From Maritalea myrionectae DSM 19524 (GTDB lineage Bacteria > Pseudomonadota > Alphaproteobacteria > Rhizobiales > Devosiaceae), in the NCBI RefSeq assembly GCF_000423365.1, contig NZ_AUHV01000005.1:186001-250000 (forward strand): 64,000 bases of DNA, written 5' to 3'. The notes beneath the pieces were generated by a model. It saw only the letters and a list, made by a program, of their open reading frames with translations, ran no database searches and was not told the DNA's origin. Below are positions 55,587 through 64,000 of the stretch, one piece after another. Made by a program: the position numbers and the translations under genes. The first letter of the stretch is position 1. Each line of letters opens with the position of its first letter.

Positions 55587-57119
55587 CTATTCCTCGATCA
55601 TACGCTTAAGCAGTTCAACTTCTTGCGCAAATCCAGTATCGCCGCCCATCAATTGTTCCACTTTGCGCACAGCGTGCAACACGGTGGTGTGATCGCGATT
55701 GCCAAAGCGGCGCCCAATTTCTGGCAATGACCGCGAGGTCAAAATTTTCGACAAATACATGGCAATTTGGCGCGGGCGCACCACAGAACGCGAACGACGC
55801 GATGACAAAAGATCCGGCTTAGACACCTTGAAGTGTTTTGCCACAGTTGTTTGGATTTCATCGATCTTCACGCGGCGTGTATCACGGGTGCGCAAAAGGT
55901 CGTGCAATGCTTTTTCGGCCAGCTCGATGGTGATTGGCTCTTCGGTGAGTTGGTTGGCTGCCACCAAGCGGTTCACTGCACCATCCAAATCTCGACCATG
56001 GGACAACACGTTGCGGGCCACATAATCGAGAACTGGCGCCGGAATGTGCAGACCTGGGAATTTCGCTGCCGCTTGTTCCGCGCGCTTTTGAACGATCGCA
56101 CGGCGCAATTCTTCATCCAATGATTGGATGGGCACAACGAGACCACCGGAAAGGCGTGACCGCAACCGATCATCCAACATGTCCAAATCGCGTGGCGGCG
56201 CGTCGCCTGCCACCACAACTTGTTTGGCCCCCGTGAGCAAGGCGCTCAACGCTTGACCCAACTCGGTAACGGACTTGCCTTGCAAGAACTGCATATCATC
56301 GATCAACAACACATCGATCGAGCGGAGCCATTCTTTAAACGCGATGGCGCTTTGACGCTGCACGGCGGTGATGAAGTGATACATAAAATGGTCGGCGGTG
56401 AGATAGACGATATTGCGGTCCTTATCGCCAGCGCCGGCGGCCCATGCAATCGCGTTCAACAGGTGGGACTTGCCCAAGCCAACGGAAGAGTGAATATAAA
56501 CCGGATTAAAGGCGGCTGTGCCTTGGGCGGCGGCCTGTGCAACTTGCTTGGCGGCAGCTAAAGCCATTTCGTTGGCTGACCCTGTCACAAAGCTATCAAA
56601 GGTGAGCTTGGGATCAAGCGCTGATCCTGAAAGCGCATCGCCGGCCTTAATACGCGCATTATGCTGCACGCCTGTGCGCAAACCCTGATTGGTGGTGGAC
56701 TTGGCTTGCGGCTTTTGTGCCTCAGAACCATTATTCTGCTGGATTGTGGCGCGTGGCTTGCCATTTACCCGCACGGTCAAATGCAATTGAGCCACTTGAT
56801 CTGTTTCGGCGGTAAAAGCCTCCAAAATGCGATCTTGATAATTTGATGTAATCCAAGAGCTCAGAAAGCGGGTCGGCACTGATAAATGCGCAACCCCGTC
56901 GCGGATTTCCTCCATCTCCATCGACGCGAACCATGATGAAAACACATCTTCGCCCACACTTGCCCAAAGTCTTTTCTTCGCGCGTTCCCAAATCTTAGAC
57001 TGATCCGCCCCCAAATCTGTCATTTGCTCTCCGCCCATTTGTCCTGATTGATTGGTCGCAACATCTAGTTGTTCTGTTTCTTGATTGATGTCGCGCGCCA
57101 AAAGCGATGTGTGGTTCAT
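55587..57119 (-). CDS. dnaA: Chromosomal replication initiator DnaA
   Basis: 510 residues from the ATG at 57119, which has an AGAGG ribosome site; the frame is open for 40 more codons upstream, but that part reads like leader. Domain I contains IWERAKKRLWASVGEDVFSSWF. A Q/N-rich linker follows. The AAA+ domain III has Walker A SSVGLGKSHLLNAI and Walker B LLIDDMQFLQGK. Domain IV contains the DnaA signature RDHTTVLHAVRKVE, which binds DnaA boxes. GKS in place of the usual GKT is a mild variant. Upstream lies an AT-rich gap of about 800 bases. Confidence 0.97.
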   Translation of the reverse strand: MNHTSLLARDINQETEQLDVATNQSGQMGGEQMTDLGADQSKIWERAKKRLWASVGEDVFSSWFASMEMEEIRDGVAHLSVPTRFLSSWITSNYQDRILEAFTAETDQVAQLHLTVRVNGKPRATIQQNNGSEAQKPQAKSTTNQGLRTGVQHNARIKAGDALSGSALDPKLTFDSFVTGSANEMALAAAKQVAQAAAQGTAAFNPVYIHSSVGLGKSHLLNAIAWAAGAGDKDRNIVYLTADHFMYHFITAVQRQSAIAFKEWLRSIDVLLIDDMQFLQGKSVTELGQALSALLTGAKQVVVAGDAPPRDLDMLDDRLRSRLSGGLVVPIQSLDEELRRAIVQKRAEQAAAKFPGLHIPAPVLDYVARNVLSHGRDLDGAVNRLVAANQLTEEPITIELAEKALHDLLRTRDTRRVKIDEIQTTVAKHFKVSKPDLLSSRRSRSVVRPRQIAMYLSKILTSRSLPEIGRRFGNRDHTTVLHAVRKVEQLMGGDTGFAQEVELLKRMIEE

Positions 57120-57857
57120 ATGTGCCTCTGTTTGCCCAAATCTTACCCGTCTCCAACCCCGCAAGGTTGGCCGCACGACGGGCTGTTTTTGCCCCGTAAA
57201 CATAACAATATCGCTCGCCGAAAGTATTCGCCGCTTCAATTGTCATTTTATTTTGTAGTTTAGCGATTGCCGCCAGAAAGTTTTCTATTGAAACTCACAA
57301 GACATGGTGAGCTAAGAAAAAAATGATGCGAAATGCTTAAAAGTATTCCGAAACTCGGGCCCCGATCGCCCGTTTTTCTTGTGCCGCATCACAATGCCCC
57401 CGGTTATATTGATATGTGTGTTTTTATTATTCACATATCTTTAGTCTTCGTTCCAACGAGGATCATATTAGCCTTGAAAAATTTCGGTTTCAACCGTGGA
57501 ATCTCGCAAAATGGGGATTGACTCTTTAATCAAAAGTGCGGGTGAGCAGGGGTGAGTCTACCCCCCTCTTTTTAAGGCTTTGACTCTCCTTACAAATTCA
57601 TAAATCAAGCCCTAAAAGCACGTTAATAAAAAATTTACTTTTTCTGGTTTTTCGGTCGTTTTTTATATTTTTTGCCGAAATTCGCCGCAGAGGAGACTTC
57701 GGTAAACATCTGAAAATAAATATTTTTTCGGGCTGCATGTCGGTTTTACGACAGATTCATAAATAGATTCAATAATTTGCAGGCGTTTGTTATCAAGGCA
57801 GATAGTCTCAAACGCAACAATTTCAATGCGCCGATATTTTTCCGCTCGCGCAGGCAC
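57120..57857. promoter_or_regulatory. dnaA upstream region with DnaA box and clustered GANTC sites; possible origin
   Basis: No gene is supported in this gap, apart from the dnaA leader. One perfect DnaA box, TTATTCACA, lies at 57427-57435. Six GANTC sites sit within 272 bases: 57499, 57520, 57554, 57582, 57754 and 57766. Very AT-rich tracts occur at about 57622-57673 and 57715-57727, and TTGACTCT is repeated at 57518 and 57580. These fit cell-cycle-controlled dnaA expression and possibly oriC. A single DnaA box is little for an origin, so origin status is uncertain. Confidence 0.5.
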
Positions 57858-57895
57858 GCAAAAAGCCCTTCCTTGATCACTCAAAGAAGGGCTTT
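57858..57895 (-). terminator. Terminator of rpsT
   Basis: Read leftward, AAAGCCCTTC (57895-57886) pairs with GAAGGGCTTT (57871-57862), and the stem runs into further T residues (to about 57858). It stands 29 bases after the rpsT stop. Confidence 0.85.
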
Positions 57896-57924
57896 CAAAT
57901 CTGCAATGTCAAAGTGTGATCTGC

Positions 57925-58191
57925 TTAAGCAGAAACAGCTTTCACACGGGCTGCCAAACGCGAAATTTTGCGCGAGGCCAAATTCTTATGAATAACGCCT
58001 TTGTTTGCAGCGCGCATAATTTCAGGCTGCGCAGCTTGAAGCGCTTGCTTCGCTGCAGCATCGTCGCCTGATGTAATCGCTTCTTCAACCTTGCGGATGA
58101 ATGTGCGCATGCGTGAACGACGTGCTTTGTTGACTTCGGTCTTACGCTCGATCTTGCGTACAGCCTTTTTTGCTGACGGAGTATTTGCCAT
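57925..58191 (-). CDS. rpsT: 30S ribosomal protein S20
   Basis: 88 residues from the ATG at 58191, six bases after GAGG; an in-frame ATG ten codons upstream is not needed. [22 protein letters not shown] and the [15 protein letters not shown] segment are typical of S20, a highly basic helical-bundle protein that binds 16S rRNA. Its place immediately upstream of dnaA is the usual alphaproteobacterial arrangement. It has its own terminator. Confidence 0.98.
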   Translation of the reverse strand: MANTPSAKKAVRKIERKTEVNKARRSRMRTFIRKVEEAITSGDDAAAKQALQAAQPEIMRAANKGVIHKNLASRKISRLAARVKAVSA

Positions 58192-58245
58192 GCTTTTCCT
58201 CGTAATGCGTTTTCGGCTCAAATTCTCAATAATTCAAACCGAAAT

Positions 58246-58269
58246 AAAAGCGGCGGCACAGCTGCCGCC
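58246..58269 (-). terminator. Terminator downstream of mutM
   Basis: GGCGGCA (58252-58258) and TGCCGCC (58263-58269) form a stem; read leftward it is followed by GCTTTTATTT. A second hairpin, GCGGGC/GCCCGC (58334-58349), lies closer to the mutM stop but has a weaker T-run. Confidence 0.7.
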
Positions 58270-58356
58270 AAAATTTCGTTGGCGCGTTATAGAGCGCCTA
58301 GGCGATCACGTCAATATCAAATTAGGTGAAATAGCGGGCAAACGCCCGCACTCGGC

Positions 58357-59238
58357 CTAAGTCTGACAGGCGGGACACATAAAGGTGGAGCGCCCAGATT
58401 GCACCCGACGTTCAATTGATGTGTCACACCCCTCATTAGCACATAATTCGCCCTCGCGGCCATAAACCTTAAACTGATGTTGAAAATAGCCTAAATCGCC
58501 TTGCGCGTTCTTGAAATCTTTCAAGGTAGAGCCGCCCGCCGCGATCGCGATTTGCAAGGTGCGTTTGATGGCTTGGGTGAGCCCCTCCAGCAGTGCCGGG
58601 TCGCGCCCATAGTCGGATGCCAACTGCGCCATGGGCTTAAACGGGTCTATTCCCATTTCATAAAGGGCTTCACACACATAAATATTGCCTAAGCCCGCCA
58701 CATTGCGTTGATCCAGCAGGCCGGTTTTGACCGGGCTTTTCTTATTGGCGAAGCGCTGGGCCAAATGATCGGCATTGAACTGGTTGGACAAGGGTTCAGG
58801 CCCCAAATGGTCCAAATGCTTGTTGGGCGCCCCTTGGACGATCAAATCCATATAGCCGAAACGGCGTGGGTCATTATACACGAGCTCAACCACGCCCTGT
58901 GTGGGATGGGTGAGTTGCATCACCACATGATCATGCTTGGTCGATAATTGTTGCTTGTGCACCCGCGCGGCCGCGTCAGGAACATATTGGCCGACCTTGA
59001 AACTGCCGCTCATGCCCAAATGGGCCAACAGCACCTCAGGGCTCGACAGCCCAAGCACCAGATATTTGGCGCGCCGCCCCACATGGATAATGGTTTGGCC
59101 GATCAACCGATCCGCCATATTGTCGGGAAACGGAAATCGCAAGTCAGGCCGATTAAGGATCACCTTCTCAATCGTGGCCCCAGCCAGAAAGGGCTCGAGC
59201 CCTCTTTTCACGGTTTCAACCTCTGGTAATTCGGGCAT
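58357..59238 (-). CDS. mutM: Formamidopyrimidine-DNA glycosylase
   Basis: 293 residues from the ATG at 59238; the frame is open 137 codons further upstream, but the product must begin MPELPEVE because Pro2 is the catalytic nucleophile and Glu3 also acts. It removes 8-oxoguanine and FaPy lesions and nicks the strand. The helix-two-turn-helix region includes LLDQRNVAGLGNIYVCEAL (about 155-180). The C-terminal zinc finger has four cysteines: a CANEGC pair (C-x4-C spacing) and CPAC within GRSTFMCPACQT. It is divergent from ubiE. Confidence 0.95.
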   Translation of the reverse strand: MPELPEVETVKRGLEPFLAGATIEKVILNRPDLRFPFPDNMADRLIGQTIIHVGRRAKYLVLGLSSPEVLLAHLGMSGSFKVGQYVPDAAARVHKQQLSTKHDHVVMQLTHPTQGVVELVYNDPRRFGYMDLIVQGAPNKHLDHLGPEPLSNQFNADHLAQRFANKKSPVKTGLLDQRNVAGLGNIYVCEALYEMGIDPFKPMAQLASDYGRDPALLEGLTQAIKRTLQIAIAAGGSTLKDFKNAQGDLGYFQHQFKVYGREGELCANEGCDTSIERRVQSGRSTFMCPACQT

Positions 59239-59372
59239 TTTCTCTTTCACTTTCGTCGGTGGCCGCAGGTGTGTGCCTGCGTCAATCCACTGCAGCCATA
59301 TCATGGCGTCTTTTATTGGAAATCCAAAACGGCTTGGGATATGGTGCCGGAAATTGAAGGAATATCGAAAAG

Positions 59373-60140
59373 ATGACTGACGCACAACAAACCACACATT
59401 TCGGTGAACGCGAAGTGCCTTTGGGCGAAAAGCAGGGGCTGGTGAATGATGTGTTTCATAAGGTGGCTGACCGCTATGATCTGATGAACGACATGATGAG
59501 CGGCGGCTTGCACCGGGTGTGGAAGGATGCGTTTGTGGCCAAGCTCGCGCCACCCAAACTGGGCAATGACCATTATCATGTGTTGGATATGGCAGGCGGC
59601 ACGGGCGATATTGCCCAGCGCATTTTGGCTGCCTCCCACGGCAACGCAAATGTGACCGTTTCGGACATCAATAGCGATATGTTGCGCGTGGGGGCGGAGC
59701 GGGCAAAAAATTGGCGCTATCAAGAAGGTGTCGACTTTGTTGAAGCCAACGCTGAAGAGCTGCCGTTCGACGACAAGATGTTTGATGCCTACACCATCGC
59801 TTTTGGCATTCGCAATGTGCCGCAGATCGATAAAGCCCTGCGGGAAGCTTATCGCGTGCTCAAACGTGGCGGCCGTTTGATGGTGCTTGAATTCTCAACC
59901 GTCGATGTCCCCGGTCTCGATAAAGTTTATGAGCTGTTTTCTGACCATTTGATCCCGCCGATGGGCAAAATGGTGACCGGTGATGGCGACCCCTATCAAT
60001 ATCTGGTGGAGAGCATTCGGCAGTTTCCAAAGCCCGAACCGTTTGCGCAAATGATCCGCGATGCCGGATTTGAGAACGTCAATTATACGCCGCTTACCGG
60101 CAACATTGCCACCATCCATTCGGCTTGGAAAATCAGATAG
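59373..60140 (+). CDS. ubiE: Ubiquinone/menaquinone C-methyltransferase UbiE
   Basis: 255 residues. SAM-dependent methyltransferase: motif [16 protein letters not shown] (about 70-84), and [26 protein letters not shown] is the UbiE N-terminal signature. [30 protein letters not shown] completes the fold. In an aerobic alphaproteobacterium it methylates a ubiquinone precursor at C-2. It is followed after 11 bases by ubiB, so the two quinone genes are one unit. Confidence 0.97.
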   Translation: MTDAQQTTHFGEREVPLGEKQGLVNDVFHKVADRYDLMNDMMSGGLHRVWKDAFVAKLAPPKLGNDHYHVLDMAGGTGDIAQRILAASHGNANVTVSDINSDMLRVGAERAKNWRYQEGVDFVEANAEELPFDDKMFDAYTIAFGIRNVPQIDKALREAYRVLKRGGRLMVLEFSTVDVPGLDKVYELFSDHLIPPMGKMVTGDGDPYQYLVESIRQFPKPEPFAQMIRDAGFENVNYTPLTGNIATIHSAWKIR

Positions 60141-60151
60141 GCACAACATTT

Positions 60152-61684
60152 ATGGGACTTTCAGCCTATTTTCGCTTGCTTCGTGCAGGCTATGTTTTGG
60201 CCCGCGAAGGGGCGCTGTCGATCACGGAAGGCCAAGGCATCAAGGGGCCTGCAGCACGTGCGATCAAGCTGGCACGCCTGATTGAACGGCGCTCTGTGCG
60301 CAAAACCGGGCGGGTGGAGCGCTTGTCCAAAGCGTTGCAAAAGCTTGGCCCAACCTATGTCAAGCTAGGGCAAATGCTGGCGACACGGCCTGATATTGTC
60401 GGCGCCCATGTGTCCACTGACCTGCAAGGGCTGCAAGATCAAATGCCGCCGTTTGACCAAAAGCTGGTGCCCGAAATTTTGAAGCGCTCACTAGGCAACG
60501 GTGCCGACAAGCTGTTGGATGTTTCCGAGCCCATTGCTGCAGCCTCCATTGCGCAGGTACATCAAGCCTATATTGAGGGGCCAACCGGCCGACAAAAGGT
60601 GGCCATAAAGCTTTTGCGTCCGGACATTGAGGAACGTTTTTATAAAGATTTAGCCTCCATGCGCGCCGCCGCCGGCCTTGTGGAACGCATGGTGCCGAAA
60701 GCGCGGCGCTTGCGGCCTTTGGACGTGATCAAAACGTTGGAACGGTCTGCGTTTTTAGAGATGGATTTGCGGCTGGAAGCCGCCGCCATTTCCGAAATGC
60801 GTGAAAATACAGAACAAGATCCCGGCTTTGAAATTCCCACCGTGGTTTGGCCGCAAACCGCACGGGAGGTGATGACCACTTCCTGGATGGATGGTATCCC
60901 AATTCGCGATCACGCCAAGATTGATGCGGCGGGCTTGGACCGCAAAAAGATCGCCAAAGATTTGCTGCAAAGCTTTTTGCGCCATGCCATTCGCGATGGC
61001 TTCTTCCATGCAGATATGCACCCGGGCAATTTGTTTGTCGCGCCTGATGACGGCACGGTTCGGGCAGTTGATTTCGGCATTATGGGCCGTATCGGCCCGG
61101 AAGAACAAAAATTTCTGGCCGAGATTCTATACGGTTTTATTACCCGCAATTATCGACGCATCGCCCAGTTGCATTTTGACATTGGCTATGTGCCGAAGAC
61201 CCAGTCAGTCGACGATTTCGCGCAAGCCCTTCGCGCCATTGGCGAACCGCTGGTGGGACGCGCGGCCAATGAGATTTCCATGGCCAAGGTGCTCACCCAA
61301 TTGATGGATGTTACCGAATTATTTGATATGGAAACCCGCACTGAATTGGTGATGCTGCAAAAGAATATGGTGTTGGTGGAAGGGGTTGCGCGTTCGCTTG
61401 ATCCCGAACTGAACATGTGGACCACCGCCGAGCCGATTGTGTCTGAGTGGGTGAAGCGCAAAGTGGGGCCGGAAGGCATCATCAAAGACGCGATTGCGAC
61501 GGGCAATGAGTTTTTGCTGGCCGCAAAAAAACTGCCTGACCTGCTTGGGCGGTATGAGCGCATGTTGGAACTATCAGAGAAACACCGCGATCAAACGCCG
61601 TTTTTTATGAAACGTTGGTTTGCGATTTTGAGCGTGACGCTTATGCTTTTGCTGGGCGCTGCGGCGCTGAACTCGCTGTTCTAG
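60152..61684 (+). CDS. ubiB: UbiB/ADCK-type atypical kinase for ubiquinone biosynthesis
   Basis: 510 residues from the ATG at 60152; the frame opens at a TTG nine codons earlier, within ubiE. Atypical protein-kinase-like fold with the KxGQ motif in KLGPTYVKLGQMLATRPD (about 70-87), the ExD motif (EMDLRLEAA), the catalytic-loop equivalent HADMHPGNLFV and metal-binding DFGIMGRI. One or two C-terminal helices (about 487-508) anchor it in the membrane. Needed for hydroxylation steps of ubiquinone synthesis through ATPase activity; the exact role is still debated in the literature. Confidence 0.95.
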   Translation: MGLSAYFRLLRAGYVLAREGALSITEGQGIKGPAARAIKLARLIERRSVRKTGRVERLSKALQKLGPTYVKLGQMLATRPDIVGAHVSTDLQGLQDQMPPFDQKLVPEILKRSLGNGADKLLDVSEPIAAASIAQVHQAYIEGPTGRQKVAIKLLRPDIEERFYKDLASMRAAAGLVERMVPKARRLRPLDVIKTLERSAFLEMDLRLEAAAISEMRENTEQDPGFEIPTVVWPQTAREVMTTSWMDGIPIRDHAKIDAAGLDRKKIAKDLLQSFLRHAIRDGFFHADMHPGNLFVAPDDGTVRAVDFGIMGRIGPEEQKFLAEILYGFITRNYRRIAQLHFDIGYVPKTQSVDDFAQALRAIGEPLVGRAANEISMAKVLTQLMDVTELFDMETRTELVMLQKNMVLVEGVARSLDPELNMWTTAEPIVSEWVKRKVGPEGIIKDAIATGNEFLLAAKKLPDLLGRYERMLELSEKHRDQTPFFMKRWFAILSVTLMLLLGAAALNSLF

Positions 61685-61721
61685 GCGCAAAGACAGCCCT
61701 AACGGGGCTTAAGGAGATCAT

Positions 61722-62930
61722 ATGCTCGAAGGCCGCAAAATTTTATTGATCATTACGGGCGGCATTGCCGCGTTTAAGGCGATTGATGTGATGCGCCTGA
61801 TCCGGAAAGCGGGCGGCGAGGTGCAGCCTTTAATGACCCGCGCGGCACAAAATTTTGTGACCCCGATGACCGCGAGCACCGTTTCGGGCAAAGCCACCTT
61901 GACCGAGTTGTTTGATTTGAGCCGCGAGGCGGAGATCAATCATATTGAACTGGTGCGTGACGCGGATCTCATTGTGGTGGCTCCGGCCACGGGTAATTTT
62001 ATGGCCAAGATGGCCCTTGGCCTTGCTGATGATTTGGCCTCCACCGCCATTCTGGCGCGCGACAAGGATGTGATCGTCGTGCCCGCCATGAATGTGCGCA
62101 TGTGGGAATCGGCGGCCACCCAGCGCAACTACAAGCAATTGCTGGCGGATGGCATGCAGTTTTTGGGCCCGGTTGAAGGCAGCATGGCGTGCGGCGAATT
62201 TGGCCCTGGCCGTTTGGCAGAGCCGCCAGAAATCTTTGACGCCATCTGCGCCTATTTCGAAAAAGGCCAAAGCCTCAAGGGCAAGCATTTTATCGTCACC
62301 TCCGGCGGCACGCGCGAGCCAATTGATCCGGTGCGATATATCTCAAATGCCTCCTCCGGCAAGCAAGGCACCGCCATTGCCCAAAGCCTGTTGAACCGTG
62401 GTGCCAAAGTAAGCTTTATCTATGGCGCATCTGACGTGCCGCCACCCGCCGGGGTCGATGCCATTGCCATCGGCAGTGCCCAAGACATGTATGACGCTGT
62501 GCATCAGGCTTTGCCTGCCGATGGTGCCATTTTTTGCGCCGCTGTAGCCGATTGGCGTCCCAAGCAAGCGGGTGCGGAAAAGATCAAGAAAAAGCATGAC
62601 GGCACAACACCCTCGATTGAAATGGTGCTGAACCCCGACATTTTGAAGTCGGTTGCGGAGCTGGACCAGGCCAAACGCCCGGCATTGGTGGTCGGCTTTG
62701 CCGCAGAAACTGAAAATCTGGTGGAGCATGCGCGCGCCAAGCGCCAACGCAAGGGGTGCGATTGGCTGCTGGCCAATGATGTCAGCCCGGAAACAGGCAC
62801 CTTTGGTGGCGACCAAAACAAGATCACATTCTTTGCATCTGATCAGCCTGAAGATTGGCCAAAGATGAGCAAGTCTGATGTGGCGGAAAAACTGGCTGAT
62901 GCCATCTCAAAGCATTTTGGAGACGCGTAA
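61722..62930 (+). CDS. coaBC: Bifunctional phosphopantothenoylcysteine decarboxylase/synthetase
   Basis: 402 residues. N-terminal CoaC flavoprotein domain (about 1-185): [36 protein letters not shown] and [14 protein letters not shown] with the catalytic cysteine. C-terminal CoaB synthetase (about 190-400): [33 protein letters not shown] and a lysine-rich flexible loop. It makes 4'-phosphopantetheine in coenzyme A synthesis. AAGGAG ribosome site. A small AGCCC/GGGCT hairpin lies just upstream (61695-61709). One-base overlap with dut. Confidence 0.97.
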   Translation: MLEGRKILLIITGGIAAFKAIDVMRLIRKAGGEVQPLMTRAAQNFVTPMTASTVSGKATLTELFDLSREAEINHIELVRDADLIVVAPATGNFMAKMALGLADDLASTAILARDKDVIVVPAMNVRMWESAATQRNYKQLLADGMQFLGPVEGSMACGEFGPGRLAEPPEIFDAICAYFEKGQSLKGKHFIVTSGGTREPIDPVRYISNASSGKQGTAIAQSLLNRGAKVSFIYGASDVPPPAGVDAIAIGSAQDMYDAVHQALPADGAIFCAAVADWRPKQAGAEKIKKKHDGTTPSIEMVLNPDILKSVAELDQAKRPALVVGFAAETENLVEHARAKRQRKGCDWLLANDVSPETGTFGGDQNKITFFASDQPEDWPKMSKSDVAEKLADAISKHFGDA

Positions 62931-63385
62931 TGGTCGACGTTCAGTTCAAAATTTTACCCCATGGCGAGGGTCTAGATGCACCACAACAGGCCACCACGGG
63001 TGCAGCCGGGTTGGATTTGCGCGCGGCGGTGCCCGCTGACACGCCGATGGTTCTTGAGCCGGGCAGTCATGATATTGTCCCGACAGGCTTTTCGTTGGGA
63101 TTGCCCGAAAATTACGAGGCGCAAATTCGGCCTCGGTCGGGGCTTGCTGCAAAGCATGCGGTGACCACGCTAAACGCGCCGGGCACCATTGATGCCGATT
63201 ATCGTGGTGAGGTGCGGGTCATCCTGATTAATCACGGGAAAGCGCCGTTCACGATCAATCGCGGTGACCGGATTGCACAAATGGTGATTGCACCCGTTGA
63301 AAAAGTGGTCATGATAAAGACAGAATCTCTGTCTAGCACTGATCGAGGTGCGGGCGGGTTTGGTTCAACTGGGGTGTCGTCATAA
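62930..63385 (+). CDS. dut: dUTP diphosphatase
   Basis: 151 residues, homotrimeric dUTPase with all five motifs: AAGLDLRAA (1), [10 protein letters not shown] (2), [14 protein letters not shown] (3), [12 protein letters not shown] (4) and the C-terminal [10 protein letters not shown] (5). It hydrolyses dUTP to dUMP, keeping uracil out of DNA and supplying dTMP synthesis. The ATG shares its first base with the coaBC stop (TAATG), so the two are coupled, as in many bacteria. Confidence 0.98.
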   Translation: MVDVQFKILPHGEGLDAPQQATTGAAGLDLRAAVPADTPMVLEPGSHDIVPTGFSLGLPENYEAQIRPRSGLAAKHAVTTLNAPGTIDADYRGEVRVILINHGKAPFTINRGDRIAQMVIAPVEKVVMIKTESLSSTDRGAGGFGSTGVSS

Positions 63386-63413
63386 GCGGCACGCTTTGCA
63401 AAGAGGTGCTCAA

Positions 63414-64000
63414 ATGACCTTAACTTCGCTAATCTCGCGCTTTGCGCTTGTCCTCGCTCTTGTCTTTTCCTTTAATTCCGCTGGCCTTGCAGGTGATCGC
63501 GCCTTACTGAATGCCATCGGCTATTCAGAAGATGGTCGCTATTTCGCCTTTGAAGAATTTGGTGTGCAGGATGGATCAGGCTTTGCCTATTCCAATATCT
63601 ATCTGATCGACCTGGCCGAAGATAAGTGGGTGGAGGGTTCGCCCTATCGTGTGCGCTCCGAAGAAGAAATGACGCCACTACATGTGATCCGCGCCCAAGC
63701 GGCCAGTGAAGCGTTTGCGGATTTGGAAGCCTATGGCATCGTCACCCCTGCCGATATGATCGCCTTTCAGGCCGAAGGCGAACCCGAGATCGACCAGACC
63801 AGCATTGAGTTTAATGTGCCTGGCTTTATGGGCCCCGCGCCGCGCGATGACATGTATGAAATCGCTCTGGAAATCTTCAAGGCCCCCTCCACCGAACCTT
63901 GCGTGGATTATATGGGTCAGGAACCGATGGGGTTTGCGGTCAATTTGACTGATCTTCAGGGCAACACTGACCGTGTTTACGAAGATGGGCATATTCCTAA
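63414..64000 (+). CDS. Secreted DUF2259-type protein (3' end beyond window)
   Basis: 195 codons are visible before the window ends, with no stop. An AAGAGGTG ribosome site precedes the ATG at 63414. A signal peptide covers about residues 1-26 (RFALVLALVFSFNSAGLAG). The mature part begins with IGYSEDGRYFAFEEFGVQDGSG and IYLIDLAEDKWVEGSPYR, the pattern of the DUF2259 predicted secreted proteins of alphaproteobacteria. Function unknown. It lies 28 bases after dut and is probably co-transcribed with it. Confidence 0.82.
   Translation, partial: MTLTSLISRFALVLALVFSFNSAGLAGDRALLNAIGYSEDGRYFAFEEFGVQDGSGFAYSNIYLIDLAEDKWVEGSPYRVRSEEEMTPLHVIRAQAASEAFADLEAYGIVTPADMIAFQAEGEPEIDQTSIEFNVPGFMGPAPRDDMYEIALEIFKAPSTEPCVDYMGQEPMGFAVNLTDLQGNTDRVYEDGHIP

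Noticed and set aside
57623-57637. CtrA-like site TTAA-N7-TTTA
   Set aside because: One mismatch to TTAA-N7-TTAA in a very AT-rich tract where such matches arise by chance; not strong enough to call.
57663-57884. 73-codon ORF in the dnaA-rpsT gap
   Set aside because: Its start lies within the rpsT terminator stem, it has no ribosome site and no family resemblance.
59239-59649. 137-codon N-terminal extension of MutM
   Set aside because: The enzyme requires Pro2 after the start methionine; the extension overlaps the ubiE promoter and start.

Overview
The window reads as chromosomal DNA of an alphaproteobacterium, most likely of the order Hyphomicrobiales (Rhizobiales). Evidence: the gene order rpsT-dnaA-dnaN-recF-gyrB, with mutM, ubiE, ubiB, coaBC and dut beyond rpsT; a RegB/RegA (ActS/ActR) redox pair; MmcB; DUF2852- and DUF2259-type proteins; clustered GANTC (CcrM-type) sites; and a PuuD-type urate oxidase with a PuuE-UraD fusion. 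Base composition looks moderate in GC by eye. I see no rRNA, tRNA, CRISPR, transposase or prophage genes.

1-9077 is a purine-ureide degradation locus. A leftward operon (uraH, xdhA, xdhB, xdhC, puuD) has overlapping or nearly touching ends. A divergent rightward operon (puuE-uraD fusion, allE, allA) abuts end to end. Together they take hypoxanthine/xanthine through urate and allantoin to glyoxylate. Only the allantoate amidohydrolase step (AllC) is missing from the window. A palindromic intergenic repeat (9101-9230) follows.

9287-19878 looks like a lysine or basic amino acid utilisation region: an Lrp/AsnC regulator divergent from a lysine 6-dehydrogenase-like enzyme, a polar amino acid ABC transporter (ATPase, binding protein, two permeases) with a structured leader, an SMP-30 hydrolase, a class I aminotransferase, an ALDH7-type semialdehyde dehydrogenase and a LysR regulator. 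The substrate assignment is inference from families and context.

19905-26979 holds a small secreted protein, a PAS-LuxR regulator divergent from acetoacetyl-CoA synthetase, an M24 peptidase, a 60-residue membrane protein behind what looks like a textbook FNR/FixK-type class II promoter, and an 810-residue secreted protein with seven evenly built cysteine-paired modules. That last protein is the least explained gene here.

27090-34514 is a complete five-step histidine utilisation locus: leftward hutI-hutH-hutG-hutU with overlapping or abutting genes, rightward hutF-hutC, and an inverted repeat (probable HutC operator) between them.

34582-50470 is mixed: a pseudo-receiver protein next to a chemoreceptor, mmcB, a beta-CASP metallo-beta-lactamase nuclease, regA/regB, a DUF2852 protein, a YgjP-like metallopeptidase, a TetR-controlled membrane protein with a near-perfect 32-bp operator, a LysR-divergent stress-type operon, a glutathionyl-hydroquinone reductase, a class A penicillin-binding protein and a GNAT acetyltransferase.

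50520-64000 is the dnaA region: gyrB, recF, dnaN and dnaA leftward, an AT-rich gap of about 0.8 kb with one perfect DnaA box and six GANTC sites, then rpsT and mutM (leftward) and ubiE-ubiB-coaBC-dut-DUF2259 (rightward, last gene cut by the window edge).
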